Part shown: positions 9,458 through 17,407 of the stretch, piece by piece
How the letters are laid out: every line of letters starts with the position of its first letter
Position numbering within the stretch: the first letter of the stretch is position 1
Assembly (NCBI GenBank): GCA_020073185.1
Contig: JAIQFT010000036.1
Span: forward strand, 1-38,561
Reading direction: 5' to 3'
DNA from: Terriglobia bacterium
GTDB taxonomy: Bacteria; Acidobacteriota; Terriglobia; Terriglobales; Acidobacteriaceae
Length of the DNA stretch: 38,561 nt
Notes under the pieces: generated by a model
The model's input: only the letters and a program-made list of their open reading frames with translations
Told to the model about the DNA's origin: nothing
The model's database searches: none
Position numbers and translations under genes: made by a program

Positions 9458-11377
9458 CTATTTCAGGTCCAGCAGGGACCTCATCTGCGCGCCCAAGGAT
9501 TCGGCGGTGAAAGGTTTGGCCAGCAGCCCGGTCCCGACGCCGATATCGCCATATTGCGAGATCACGTCTCCCGAATATCCCGACATCAGCAGCGTCCTGA
9601 TTTGCGGGCGCATCGCTACGATCCTGTCTCTCAACGTCAGCCCATTCATGTCCGGCATGACCACGTCGGTCACCAGCAGATGGATTTCGCGGTCGCGTGC
9701 GATTTCCAGGGCGGCCTCCGGCCCGTCGGCCACCAGCACCGAGTAGCCCATGTCGCGGATCATCTCGGTTGTGACTTTGCGCAGCAGGGCGTGGTCCTCG
9801 ACCAGCAGAACGGTTTCGGTTCCGCGAAACGTGGCGGGGGGACGCCGCGCGGCGGCGGCTTCGGCGCGATCGTAAACCCGCGGGAAATAGATCTTGAAGG
9901 TCGTGCCGATTCCAGGCTCGCTGTACAGCCAGATGTGGCCGCCACTCTGGTGGACGATGCCGTAGACGCTGGCCAAGCCAAGGCCGGTTCCCTTGTCCGG
10001 AGACTTGGTCGTAAAGAACGGCTCGAACACACGCGCCTGCGTGGCCCGGTCCATCCCTTTGCCGCTATCCACCACCTCGAGCACCACGTAGTCTCCCGCC
10101 TGCACTCCGGCATGGGCATTGCTGTAGCTTTCGTCCAGGTGGGCATTGGCGGTCTGGATGCGTATCTCGCCGCCGGCAGGCATGGCGTCGCGCGCGTTGA
10201 TGACCAGGTTCAGCAGGACTTGCTCGATCTGCGTGCGATCCAGCTTGACGCGTCCCAACTGGGCTTCCAGTTGGTTGCGCAGGCGTATGTCTTCGCTAAT
10301 GACACGCAACAGGATTTTCTCGGTGTCTTTCACCACCGTGTTCAAGTCCAGGACCGTTGGTTGCAGCACCTGGCTGCGGCTGACCGCCAACAAATCGCGA
10401 GTCAGCGTCGCCGCGCTGCCGGCTGCCTGCAGGATGCCGTCGATCCTGTCCCGCATGGGACCCGCGGGGACTTCATTGAGCAACATGAAAGCGTAGCCGG
10501 TGATCACGCCCAGCAGGTTGTTGAAGTCGTGGGCAACGCCCCCCGCCAGCCTGGCGATCGCTTCCAGTCGTTGCGCTTTCTGGAACTGTTCTTCGAGCTT
10601 ACGCCGCTGCGTGACGTCTTCCGCCACCACATCCAGGTACTCCGGGCCGGATTCCTCGCTGCCGCGCCGGCCGGACAGCCGCACGTAAAGCGGGCTGCCG
10701 TCCTTCCGCTTCCACTCGACTTCCACGCCTTGGAAGTGCCGTTGCTTGCGGCTCATCTCCAGGTGGGCGACGCGATCGGCGGGATCGCGATACACGTCGC
10801 TGCCAATGCTCAGGCGCAGCAGTTCGTGTTCATGTTCATAACCCAGCATTTGCATCAGCGCCGGATTCACCGCCAGGAAGTTATCGTCTTCCACTCCTGC
10901 CCGGTAAATGCCGTACGGGGCGTGCTCCACCAGCGAGCGATAGGCTTTTTCCGCCTCCAGTCGCCGGTTCAGCTTCCACAACGCTTCCTCGCGCTCTTTG
11001 CGTTCGGTCACGTCTCGAATCGCCGCGATCACCATGGAATTGGCGCGCGTCTTCAACGGACTTAGGCTGATCTCGACCGGGAACTCGCTGCGGTTCTTCC
11101 TCAGTCCGCACAAATCAAGTCCCGTGCCCATGGGCCTGGCCCGCGGATTTTGCTCGAACGATTTCCGGTGATGGGGATGGTTTTGCCGGAAGCGCTCGGG
11201 AATCAGAATCTCAATCGGCTGCCCCGTCAATTCCGTCGCGGCATACCCGAACAACTTCTCGGTTTGCTTATTGACCAGCACGATCCGCCCGCGCTCGTCA
11301 ACGATCGCGACCGCGTCCGGTATGGCGTCCACAAACGCTGCGAAATCGGCCTCGACGATGAAGGAGAGTGGATTCAT
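9458..11377 (-). CDS. PAS-domain hybrid sensor histidine kinase with C-terminal receiver
   Basis: This is a predicted cytoplasmic signalling kinase of 639 residues with no membrane segment. Two PAS domains come first (about 12-125, ending in RDVTERK, and 145-258, ending in AEDVTQRRK). The kinase part carries the phospho-accepting His283 in GGVAHDFNNLL, the N-box around Asn394, DSGKGM, FEPFFTTK and GTGLGLA for ATP. A receiver domain (about 521-637) has acidic residues in LLVEDH, phospho-acceptor Asp571 in VTDVVMPDMNG and Lys621 in LAKPF. Such NtrB-like hybrids often relay to a separate phosphotransfer partner or response regulator, and none is adjacent. The signal is unknown. The start ATG at 11377 fits the first PAS domain. 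The divergent [2Fe-2S] gene begins 213 bases away, so the gap probably holds promoters for both. Confidence 0.93.
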   Translation of the reverse strand: MNPLSFIVEADFAAFVDAIPDAVAIVDERGRIVLVNKQTEKLFGYAATELTGQPIEILIPERFRQNHPHHRKSFEQNPRARPMGTGLDLCGLRKNRSEFPVEISLSPLKTRANSMVIAAIRDVTERKEREEALWKLNRRLEAEKAYRSLVEHAPYGIYRAGVEDDNFLAVNPALMQMLGYEHEHELLRLSIGSDVYRDPADRVAHLEMSRKQRHFQGVEVEWKRKDGSPLYVRLSGRRGSEESGPEYLDVVAEDVTQRRKLEEQFQKAQRLEAIARLAGGVAHDFNNLLGVITGYAFMLLNEVPAGPMRDRIDGILQAAGSAATLTRDLLAVSRSQVLQPTVLDLNTVVKDTEKILLRVISEDIRLRNQLEAQLGRVKLDRTQIEQVLLNLVINARDAMPAGGEIRIQTANAHLDESYSNAHAGVQAGDYVVLEVVDSGKGMDRATQARVFEPFFTTKSPDKGTGLGLASVYGIVHQSGGHIWLYSEPGIGTTFKIYFPRVYDRAEAAAARRPPATFRGTETVLLVEDHALLRKVTTEMIRDMGYSVLVADGPEAALEIARDREIHLLVTDVVMPDMNGLTLRDRIVAMRPQIRTLLMSGYSGDVISQYGDIGVGTGLLAKPFTAESLGAQMRSLLDLK

Positions 11378-11590
11378 AAGCCCTTTGCCGCAGCGGTTTG
11401 CTGCGCTGGCGATCAGACTGGCGAATTGTGGACCTGGTGGTCAAGAATAACACCGCCGTCAAGGCTGGTTCGATTGCGGCTCGCCCGCTCGCCTGTCCGA
11501 CTTCCTTCCGCTCGGTGTTTTCAGCCTTGTCCAATTCCTCGACGCTTTTTCCCGTGTCGTAGACCGCGCTCAGGTCCGTACAATGCGCCC

Positions 11591-11902
11591 ATGAGCAGTC
11601 CCGGTCCGCTGTTCCGGCCTTACGAAAAACTGGTCAAGATCACGATCATGGGCAGGGAATTTGACGTTCCCGAGGGCAACATGATGTTGCGCGCCATGCA
11701 GTATCTCGTCCCCGAAGGGATCTCCTATGGCCGGTTTTGCTGGAACGAAGACTGCCAGTACTGCCGCATCGTGTACGACCTGGGCGAGGGCACACAGCCG
11801 CACCCCGCCATCGCCTGCAAGCTGATGGTCAAGGAAGGCATGCGCGTCCTCGAGATGGCGCAGGAGATCCGTTATTGTTTGCGGAGCTTGGACCTGGAGT
11901 GA
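11591..11902 (+). CDS. Small [2Fe-2S] ferredoxin-fold protein (103 aa)
   Basis: This looks like a free-standing [2Fe-2S] domain. Cys50, Cys55, Cys58 and Cys76 give C-x4-C-x2-C-x17-C, the pattern of plant-type ferredoxin folds and of the N-terminal domain of molybdenum hydroxylase small subunits and NuoG. The first strand, VKITIMGREFDVPEGNMML, also matches the beta-grasp beginning of that fold. It could act as an electron carrier or as a sensor domain. The ATG at 11591 was chosen because the preceding in-frame residues back to 11150 overlap the antiparallel kinase gene and are not protein-like. A TACAAT at 11579-11584 is too close to the ATG to serve as a -10 with a normal leader. It stands alone, convergent with cpoB, so its partner is unknown. 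Confidence 0.8.
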   Translation: MSSPGPLFRPYEKLVKITIMGREFDVPEGNMMLRAMQYLVPEGISYGRFCWNEDCQYCRIVYDLGEGTQPHPAIACKLMVKEGMRVLEMAQEIRYCLRSLDLE

Positions 11903-11906
11903 GGCC

Positions 11907-11975
11907 GTTGTGAGTTCTGCGTGGTGAGCACAAACCAGTAACTCCCAACTCAGAACTCACGACCGACAACTCATT
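11907..11975. repeat. Heptamer-based inverted repeat between convergent genes
   Basis: GTTGTGAGTTCTG at 11907-11919 matches the reverse complement of CAGAACTCACGAC at 11951-11963 at 12 of 13 positions. Read in sevens, the left arm gives GTTGTGA, GTTCTGC, GTGGTGA and the right arm CTCCCAA, CTCAGAA, CTCACGA, CCGACAA. So this is a degenerate heptamer array folded on itself. It fills the gap between the [2Fe-2S] gene and cpoB and overlaps the last bases of cpoB. The same heptamer family recurs at 17262-17369. Confidence 0.6.
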
Positions 11976-12822
11976 CCCCACTCGGTTTGCGGGCAGGACG
12001 CGTGCCGCTGGGGCGCGCGCCCAGCGAGGCCAGCCGCTTGCGCGCCTGGTCGGCTTCCAGGGACCGCGGATAGCGCTGAATCAGGCTGTTCAATTCGCGG
12101 ATGCCGTCGGTGCGCCGTCCCAGCTCCAACAGCGCGAATCCTTTTTTCAGCTGCGCCGCCGGCGCCTTGTTGCCGCTCGGATATTGCTCCAGGACTTTGT
12201 CGTAGTCTCTCGCCGCCTGCTCGTAATTGCCCTGACGGTATTCGAGGTCGGCGAGATAGTACTGCGCGTTCCCCGCCAGATCGGTGTTCGGGTAGTACTT
12301 CAGGTAATCGGCGAATTCCTGCGAGGCCAGATCGTACTTGGCCGCGTTGTAGTCGCGCAGCGCGTTGTTGTAGAGCACTTCGGGCGGAGGCGCCTGCTGC
12401 TGGGTTCCGCCGGGTTGCCCGGGTGTCGCGCCCGGTGGCAGCGTGGTCTGCGCGTTCTGCATGGCATCGAGCTGGTTGCCGATCTTGCCGATGCGTGCCT
12501 TGAGCTCATCCACGGAGTCATTGAGCGCCTGGATTTGTCCCGAAACCTGGTCGGTACGCGTGCCGCCTTCGGCCTGTTGCTGCTTGATGGTGCGCTGCAG
12601 CTCGGCCAGCGAGGCGTTAATCTGGTTCATCTTGTCGGTGGTGGACTCGATCAGGTTGCGCATTACGCCCATGCGCTCGTCAAAGGACTGTTGCATGCGC
12701 GACATCTGGTCCTGCAGCGCCTGCACCTGCGTCTGGAGCTGGATAATCTCCTTGGCGACCGGGAAGGCGGGCGTTGCGGCGGCCAAAAGCGCTAGCGGAA
12801 GCAAGAGTTTCAAAGTTTTCAT
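11971..12822 (-). CDS. cpoB: Tol-Pal associated periplasmic TPR protein (CpoB/YbgF)
   Basis: CpoB is a periplasmic protein that links the Tol machine to peptidoglycan synthesis during division. The 283 residues begin with Met-Lys-Thr and a hydrophobic signal peptide (about 1-22). A long coiled coil rich in Gln, Met and Asp follows (about 25-115), then a Pro/Gln linker and TPR repeats (about 140-265, with LYNNALRDYNAAKYDLA and AQYYLADLEYRQGNYEQAA). Family members have this order, the coiled coil serving trimerisation. The tail is basic and Pro-rich. The ATG at 12822 is chosen because it opens the signal peptide; longer readings back to 12963 add a basic non-signal extension. It is the last gene of the Tol-Pal set, 182 bases after pal, and may be transcribed separately. 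Confidence 0.9.
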   Translation of the reverse strand: MKTLKLLLPLALLAAATPAFPVAKEIIQLQTQVQALQDQMSRMQQSFDERMGVMRNLIESTTDKMNQINASLAELQRTIKQQQAEGGTRTDQVSGQIQALNDSVDELKARIGKIGNQLDAMQNAQTTLPPGATPGQPGGTQQQAPPPEVLYNNALRDYNAAKYDLASQEFADYLKYYPNTDLAGNAQYYLADLEYRQGNYEQAARDYDKVLEQYPSGNKAPAAQLKKGFALLELGRRTDGIRELNSLIQRYPRSLEADQARKRLASLGARPSGTRPARKPSGE

Positions 12823-12923
12823 AAAAAGCTGCTCGAGTTGCGCTGCTCTGTTCGATGCAAAAAAGCGGTCGATGGTCCTTAGCAGGCGGTGAGACCCCGC
12901 TCGGTTGCCGCTTCCAGATGGAC

Positions 12924-12953
12924 CGCGGACACGAGCCAATGCCCGTGCCCGCG
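12924..12953. repeat. GC-rich hairpin between pal and cpoB
   Basis: CGCGGACACG at 12924-12933 pairs with CGTGCCCGCG at 12944-12953, nine pairs with one A-C mismatch and a ten-base loop. No T-run follows in the direction of transcription (minus), so termination is not clearly supported. It may reduce read-through or stabilise the end of the pal message. Confidence 0.4.
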
Positions 12954-13004
12954 ATGCTGACAATCACGGACAAGAAACCAGTGCCACAAGACCGTTGCCC
13001 TTGG

Positions 13005-13721
13005 CTACTTCTTATACACGAAGTGGCCGCGGCGGTTCTGCTGCCAGCACTGCTCGTTCGACTCGGTACAGAACGGCTTCTCTTTGCCGTAGCTGATGGT
13101 GTTCATCCGGTCGGCACCGACGCCGGCCTGGACCAGCGCGTTCCTCACGGCGTTGGCGCGGTTGTCGCCCAGGGCCAGGTTGTACTCGGTCGAGCCGCGC
13201 TCGTCGCAGTGTCCTTCGATGGTGAACCGCACGTTGGGATGCTGCGACAACCACTGCGCATCGCCCTGCAACGACGATTGCTGGTCCGCGCGGATGTCGT
13301 ACTTGTCATAGTCGAAGAAGATGTCCTTGATGTTGCGGTTGAACATCTCCTCCTCGGTTGCGCTGGGCTGCGGCGGCGGCGGAGGCGCCGGCGTGACCGT
13401 GACCCGCGCCGTAGCTTCCTGCGTTCCGCCCGCCCCCTTGGCGCTCAGCCGGTAGGTGGTGGACTGCGCCGGCGATACCGTGTGCGAGCCGTTCGCGTCT
13501 ACCTTGCTGCCGTCGAGGGTTACGTCGGTGGCGTTTTGCGTCTGCCAGGTCAGCGTGGCGGACTGGCCGGGCTGAATTGTATCGGGGCTGGCGCTCAGCG
13601 ATGCGGTGGGCGCCGGTGGCGGGGACGGCGGCGGTGGTGGCGGCGGCGGCGCGACCTTCTTCTTGCATCCGCCCAGAGTCAGCACACTGGCCAACAGTAC
13701 GATGAGAATAGTCCACTTCAT
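13005..13721 (-). CDS. pal: Peptidoglycan-associated lipoprotein Pal with an extra domain
   Basis: Pal anchors the outer membrane to peptidoglycan and receives TolB. From the ATG at 13721 the 238-residue precursor has a lipoprotein signal with lipobox Leu-Gly-Gly-Cys (Cys19), then a proline run. The C-terminal OmpA-like domain (about 128-236) has DIFFDYDKYDIR, IEGHCDERGSTEYNLALGDNRA and ISYGKEKP, the peptidoglycan-binding core. Between them lies an unusual region of about 70 residues (about 39-110). It looks like an immunoglobulin-like beta domain, with SASPDTIQPGQSATLTWQT and TYRLSAKGAGG. It is absent from the short Pal of Proteobacteria. The start is supported by the lipobox and a GACAGG just upstream; the longer reading to 13838 was rejected. 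The 198-base gap before it may hold a separate pal promoter. Confidence 0.92.
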   Translation of the reverse strand: MKWTILIVLLASVLTLGGCKKKVAPPPPPPPPSPPPAPTASLSASPDTIQPGQSATLTWQTQNATDVTLDGSKVDANGSHTVSPAQSTTYRLSAKGAGGTQEATARVTVTPAPPPPPQPSATEEEMFNRNIKDIFFDYDKYDIRADQQSSLQGDAQWLSQHPNVRFTIEGHCDERGSTEYNLALGDNRANAVRNALVQAGVGADRMNTISYGKEKPFCTESNEQCWQQNRRGHFVYKK

Positions 13722-13919
13722 CCTGTCGTGCTTCACTTCTCTCCTCCCATCAAACGCAAGCGAAACCGCGGTTAAAGTGTGGCGCCGGAAGACACCCAGA
13801 TGCGCCCGGCGTCCTGTCTCGAACCCAACAATGTACACCCGGAAGGCCCGAAATTGATTGCGCTGGCAACGGCTTTAGCACATAGCGCTGTGATGCGTTC
13901 CTTGCCCGCTGTTGAAACT

Positions 13920-15251
13920 CTATTTCCAACTCCAGTTCGGCTGCGTGTTGTGTCCGGAGCTGGTCAACTGGTGTTGCTGCGCCCCGTCGGCCAGCATGGT
14001 CCAGATCTCATCGCGGCCGCCGCGGTTGGACTGAAACACGATGTGCCTCCCGTCGGGCGACCACGAGGGAAAATCGTTGCGTCCGCCCTCGTGCGTCAAC
14101 TGCACGATCTGCTTGCTGGCGATGTCCATCACGTAGATGTCCTGCGCCCCCGGCATCCCGGGCCCGTAGTGCCGGATCCAGGCAAAGGCGAGAAACTGGC
14201 CGTTCGGCGACCACGACGGCGAGACCGCGTAACCCTGGTCGGTCATGCGCTGCGGGTTGGTGCCGTCCGACTCCATCATATAAATCTGCGGCAACCCGGT
14301 GCGCCCGCTGACCCAGGCGATCTGCGCTCCGGTCTTCGGGTTCCACACCGGCGCGACGTCGGGACCATGATAGGCCGTGACCCGCCGCAGGTGGGAGCCG
14401 TCGCTGTCGCAGATGAATATTTCCGGATCGCCGGTGCGCGAGGTGGAAAACGCGATCTGCTTGCCTTCCGGCGACCACGCCGGCGACAGGTTGGTGCCGC
14501 CGAAATGCGGAAAGCTCACCATGCGCCCGAGGTCAAGCGAGTACATGGCGATGTTCCACCCGCCACCGGTCATGGCGCTAAAGGCGACGCGCGAACTGTC
14601 GGGCGAGAAGCGTGGCGACAGCGCGATCGAGCCCAGATGGGTAAGCGGGCGCTGGTTGGCGCCGTCGTAATCCATCACCCAGATTTCCTTGTGCCCGCTG
14701 CGCGCGCTGACGAAAGCAATTTTGCTTTCCGCGATGCCCTGGATTCCGCCGCCCAGGCGAAAGATGATCTCGTCGGCAAAGCGGTGCGCGATGAGGCGCG
14801 CGTTCTCCGGCGTGGCTTTCTCGCGGTATTGCTTGCCCAGCACTTGCGGGGATTGCGTGTTCTTGACGTCGTAGAGCCAGCCCTGCACGAGCACGTCGCC
14901 GGCGGAGGCGCTCAGGTTGCCAAAGGCAAGCATCCCGGCGTTCGCCGGGGGATTGGCCCAGGCATCCAGTTTGACCTCGTCGGGCGCACCCGGCACCTGC
15001 AGCGGGTAGAAGCTTTTCGAAACCACGTCGAAGATGCCGGCTTGGCTGAGGTCGTTCCACAGGGTGTCGTCGAAGACCTTCAGCAGTGCTTCGCTGGTGG
15101 GATCGGCCGAGGCCTGCTTGAAATCGGGCACGGCGAGGCGGACCTTCTCGACGCCCAGACCGGTGCCGGTGCGAATCCAGTCCTGCTGGGCGAGGGCCGA
15201 GCCAGCCAGCAGCAGCACGGCCACCAATGCGAATGCGGATCGCTTGATCAT
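13920..15251 (-). CDS. tolB: Tol-Pal system beta-propeller protein TolB
   Basis: TolB is the periplasmic protein that shuttles between Pal and TolA. From the ATG at 15251 the 443 residues begin with a Sec signal peptide (about 1-21, ending Ala-Leu-Ala-Gln). The alpha/beta N-terminal domain follows (about 30-165). A six-bladed propeller (about 175-440) shows repeated blade ends such as SPDSSRVAFSA, SPEGKQIAFSTSR, SPNGQFLAFAW and SPDGRHIVFQSNR. An in-frame ATG at 15263 is a possible alternative; the reading from TTG at 15308 is unlikely. The gene lies 57 bases after the tolA/tonB-like gene on the same strand, within the operon running from tolQ. Confidence 0.94.
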   Translation of the reverse strand: MIKRSAFALVAVLLLAGSALAQQDWIRTGTGLGVEKVRLAVPDFKQASADPTSEALLKVFDDTLWNDLSQAGIFDVVSKSFYPLQVPGAPDEVKLDAWANPPANAGMLAFGNLSASAGDVLVQGWLYDVKNTQSPQVLGKQYREKATPENARLIAHRFADEIIFRLGGGIQGIAESKIAFVSARSGHKEIWVMDYDGANQRPLTHLGSIALSPRFSPDSSRVAFSAMTGGGWNIAMYSLDLGRMVSFPHFGGTNLSPAWSPEGKQIAFSTSRTGDPEIFICDSDGSHLRRVTAYHGPDVAPVWNPKTGAQIAWVSGRTGLPQIYMMESDGTNPQRMTDQGYAVSPSWSPNGQFLAFAWIRHYGPGMPGAQDIYVMDIASKQIVQLTHEGGRNDFPSWSPDGRHIVFQSNRGGRDEIWTMLADGAQQHQLTSSGHNTQPNWSWK

Positions 15252-15308
15252 GTCAATGAACATATCGTAATCCGACTTACTGGCCGGCTGACCGGCGCGT
15301 TGCCGCAA

Positions 15309-16100
15309 TCAGCGCCGGTAATCGAACCAGAATTCCACCGAGACGCGGTTGCCGGCGTACTCATTGGGCAAAGGGCCAAAGGAATCGATGCGCTGCAAGG
15401 CGCGCACCGCCGACTGGTCCAGCGACGGGACGCCGCTGGATTGCTCGATCTGCACGTTCACCGGTTGTCCGGCGCGCGTGATCTCGAAGGTGATGTAAAC
15501 GCGGCGAGCGTCCTGAATATTCGGGTCGATCTCGTATTTCAGCCAGTTCTCCGAGATCTTTTGTTGCACCACGCGGACGTACCAGGCAAAGCGCGAACCG
15601 AAATCGCCGCCGCCGCCGGTGAACCCGAAACCGCCCTTCGCGTTGGGTGTGCTGAACACGCCGTACGGTCCGCTGACCGGACCGCCCTGTCCGAAGGGCA
15701 CGACATTGCTGGCCTCTTCCACCGGTCGCGGTTTTTGTTGGGTGGAAGTGCGCGGCTTGGGTTCGACACGGCGCCTCGCGCTTTTCTCGGGGATCGGGAT
15801 GGCCTCCGGCGTCGGCTCTTCCTTGGCCTTGGGCAGCGATTGCGACAAACCCTTGGACTCGTTGGCCAGGATGTTCTGCGACTGGGGCGCGGTGTGCGGC
15901 AAGGGAATTGTGCTGACCATCGTCACGCTCATCGCTCCGCCACCCGCACCGCTGCCGCCCCACGATTCGCCGCTGAAGCGGCCGAAGATCGCGCCGTAAA
16001 GCAGAATGGCGCAGAACAGCAAGCCATGCAGCGCCGCCGACCAGCCCAGCGGCCGTCGCCACTCCTCGCGTTCGGTAAAGATGTCAGCGGTTGCTGCCAT
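15309..16100 (-). CDS. TolA/TonB-type energy-transducing protein
   Basis: This protein spans the periplasm and carries energy from the TolQR proton channel to TolB/Pal or another outer-membrane partner. In its 263 residues a short cytoplasmic tail precedes one membrane helix (about 20-41). A Pro/Lys/Glu-rich linker follows (about 75-130), then a Gly-rich stretch (about 155-170). A TonB-like C-terminal domain (about 172-262) has VVQQKISENWLKYE, YITFEITRAGQPVNVQIEQ and SSGVPSLDQSAVRALQ. In this position it serves as TolA, although its C-terminal fold is closer to TonB than to E. coli TolA, so no symbol is fixed. The ATG at 16100 overlaps the tolR end by 17 bases, indicating coupled translation. 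Confidence 0.88.
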   Translation of the reverse strand: MAATADIFTEREEWRRPLGWSAALHGLLFCAILLYGAIFGRFSGESWGGSGAGGGAMSVTMVSTIPLPHTAPQSQNILANESKGLSQSLPKAKEEPTPEAIPIPEKSARRRVEPKPRTSTQQKPRPVEEASNVVPFGQGGPVSGPYGVFSTPNAKGGFGFTGGGGDFGSRFAWYVRVVQQKISENWLKYEIDPNIQDARRVYITFEITRAGQPVNVQIEQSSGVPSLDQSAVRALQRIDSFGPLPNEYAGNRVSVEFWFDYRR

Positions 16101-16512
16101 TCGCTTTCAACGGTTGGGTGACGATGCTGACGTTGGTGATGCCTGCCTGTTTGACCGCATCCATCACCGTGGCGAAGGCGCCGAAGGGAACATTCTCGTC
16201 GGCGCGCAGAAAAATCGATTGCCGTTGCGGATCGCGCACCTTTCGACGCAGCGCGTCCGGAATCTGGTTCACGTTGATCGGGTCGTTGCCGAGAAAAACT
16301 CGCTGCTGCCGGTCAATGCTGATTACCACGCGCTCTTCGGTGATTTCTTTCACCGTCTTGGTCTTCGGAACGTCCACCTCGATGCCCGACTGGAGGATGG
16401 GCGCGGTGAGCATGAAGATGATCAGCAGCACCAGAACCACGTCCACCAGCGGCGTGATATTGATGTCGGCCAGCGCGGAGCGCGTGCGGCCGTTGGAATC
16501 GGTGAAAGCCAT
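16084..16512 (-). CDS. tolR: ExbD/TolR family proton-channel subunit
   Basis: TolR sits in the inner membrane with TolQ and converts proton flow into movement of TolA. The 142 residues have a short cytoplasmic start, one membrane helix (about 21-43), and a periplasmic domain. In INITPLVDVVLVLLIIFM, Asp24 is the conserved protonatable residue corresponding to E. coli TolR Asp23. The periplasmic part ends with GAFATVMDAVKQAGITNVSIVTQ, as in the ExbD/TolR family. Its ATG overlaps the tolQ stop by one base (TAATG), and its 3' end overlaps the next gene by 17 bases. The surrounding pal and tolB genes favour TolR over ExbD. Confidence 0.94.
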   Translation of the reverse strand: MAFTDSNGRTRSALADINITPLVDVVLVLLIIFMLTAPILQSGIEVDVPKTKTVKEITEERVVISIDRQQRVFLGNDPINVNQIPDALRRKVRDPQRQSIFLRADENVPFGAFATVMDAVKQAGITNVSIVTQPLKANGSNR

Positions 16513-17213
16513 TACCGCAACTCCGGCTCGGGGGCGGCGGCGCGGCGCGGTGCCTCGGCGCCGGCGCGCTCCACGGCGTTGAGCATTTCCAGCGAGAAAT
16601 CATCCATGCGCGAGCCGAACTCGCGGATGGCGCTGCCGAACACGTTGTAGGCGATGACGGCCGGGATGGCGGCAAACAGACCGGCGGCGGTGGTAATCAG
16701 CGCTTCGGAAATGCCGGGCGCTACCGCTCGCAGGGTTGCGGCGCCGGCTGTGCCGAGCCCGTGGAAGGCATCAATGATGCCCCACACGGTTCCGAACAAG
16801 CCGATGAACGGGGTTGCGGCGGCGGTGATCGCCAGCCACGGCAGCCGTCGCTCCAGGCGCGTCAATTCCTCCGAAGCCGCAATCTGCATGGCGCGCTGCG
16901 TTGCCGCCGCGCTGCGCGAGCGCTTGAATTCCTCAAATCCGCCTTCGAACACAGCCACCAACGGGCTGGGCCTGAATTGCTCGGCCACCGCGGCAATGTC
17001 CTGGAAGCGCTGCGCGCGGCGGAAAGCGCGCAGGAAGCGTCCGCTCTGCACCCGCGCGCGGCGCAGCAGGTTCCAGCGCGCGAGGATGATCGACCAGGAA
17101 AGAATGCTGAAAAACAGCAAAATGAGGAGAACCGCCTTGGCGACCGGGCCGGTCTGCCAAATCATGTTCGCGATCTCACCACCGATGACAAACGAGAGGG
17201 GGAGTATGGCCAT
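16512..17213 (-). CDS. tolQ: MotA/TolQ/ExbB proton-channel family protein
   Basis: TolQ forms the pentameric inner-membrane channel around TolR. The 233 residues show a first membrane helix (about 22-45, ALLILLFFSILSWSIIL). A cytoplasmic loop with many Arg and Gln follows. Two further helices carry ITAAATPFIGLFGTVWGIIDAF and SEALITTAAGLFAAIPAVIAYN, where the conserved threonines line the proton path. The ATG at 17213 is chosen; a GTG one codon upstream (17216) is also possible, and the ribosome binding site is weak. It is the first gene of the Tol-Pal set and diverges from recN. A TATAAT on its strand about 35 bases upstream is a promoter candidate. Confidence 0.94.
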   Translation of the reverse strand: MAILPLSFVIGGEIANMIWQTGPVAKAVLLILLFFSILSWSIILARWNLLRRARVQSGRFLRAFRRAQRFQDIAAVAEQFRPSPLVAVFEGGFEEFKRSRSAAATQRAMQIAASEELTRLERRLPWLAITAAATPFIGLFGTVWGIIDAFHGLGTAGAATLRAVAPGISEALITTAAGLFAAIPAVIAYNVFGSAIREFGSRMDDFSLEMLNAVERAGAEAPRRAAAPEPELR

Positions 17214-17248
17214 CACTTTTTAGAGAAGCTTCACCAGAGCAAGATGCA

Positions 17249-17254
17249 ATTATA
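17249..17254 (-). promoter_or_regulatory. tolQ: Candidate -10 element for the tol operon
   Basis: On the minus strand this reads TATAAT, a perfect -10, about 35 bases before the tolQ ATG. The expected -35 region (around 17272-17277) reads TCAAGA, a poor match, and overlaps a heptamer repeat. The element is plausible by position only. Confidence 0.3.
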
Positions 17255-17260
17255 GATCAC

Positions 17261-17369
17261 CGAGTTGTGAGTCTTGAGTTGTCGGTTCTGAGTCCTTTAC
17301 AAGCCAGGCGCGCGTCTGGAACGTTGGAGCGACGAATGCCGACCTCTTCGGCCGCATACTCACAACTCG
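17261..17369. repeat. Heptamer array with a perfect 12-base inverted repeat between tolQ and recN
   Basis: CGAGTTGTGAGT at 17261-17272 is the exact reverse complement of 17358-17369. From 17262 the sequence runs in sevens as GAGTTGT, GAGTCTT, GAGTTGT, CGGTTCT, GAGTCCT. This is the same heptamer family as at 11907-11975. The repeat occupies most of the divergent gap and lies next to the putative tolQ promoter and about 40 bases before the recN start. Confidence 0.6.
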
Positions 17370-17407
17370 TGGTATTCTGCGCACGAGATTCTCCCCAGGA
17401 AGCTCCC

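Noticed and set aside
9359-11065. A 568-codon frame on the plus strand across the hybrid kinase
   Set aside because: It is complementary to the kinase gene, which has all kinase and receiver motifs; the plus frame has none.
11150-11590. Long N-terminal extension of the [2Fe-2S] protein
   Set aside because: It is antisense to the kinase N-terminus and not conserved-looking; the ferredoxin fold begins after 11591.
13779-16121. A 780-codon plus-strand frame over tolB and tolA/tonB
   Set aside because: It is a shadow of two well-supported minus-strand genes, with no recognisable motif or ribosome binding site.
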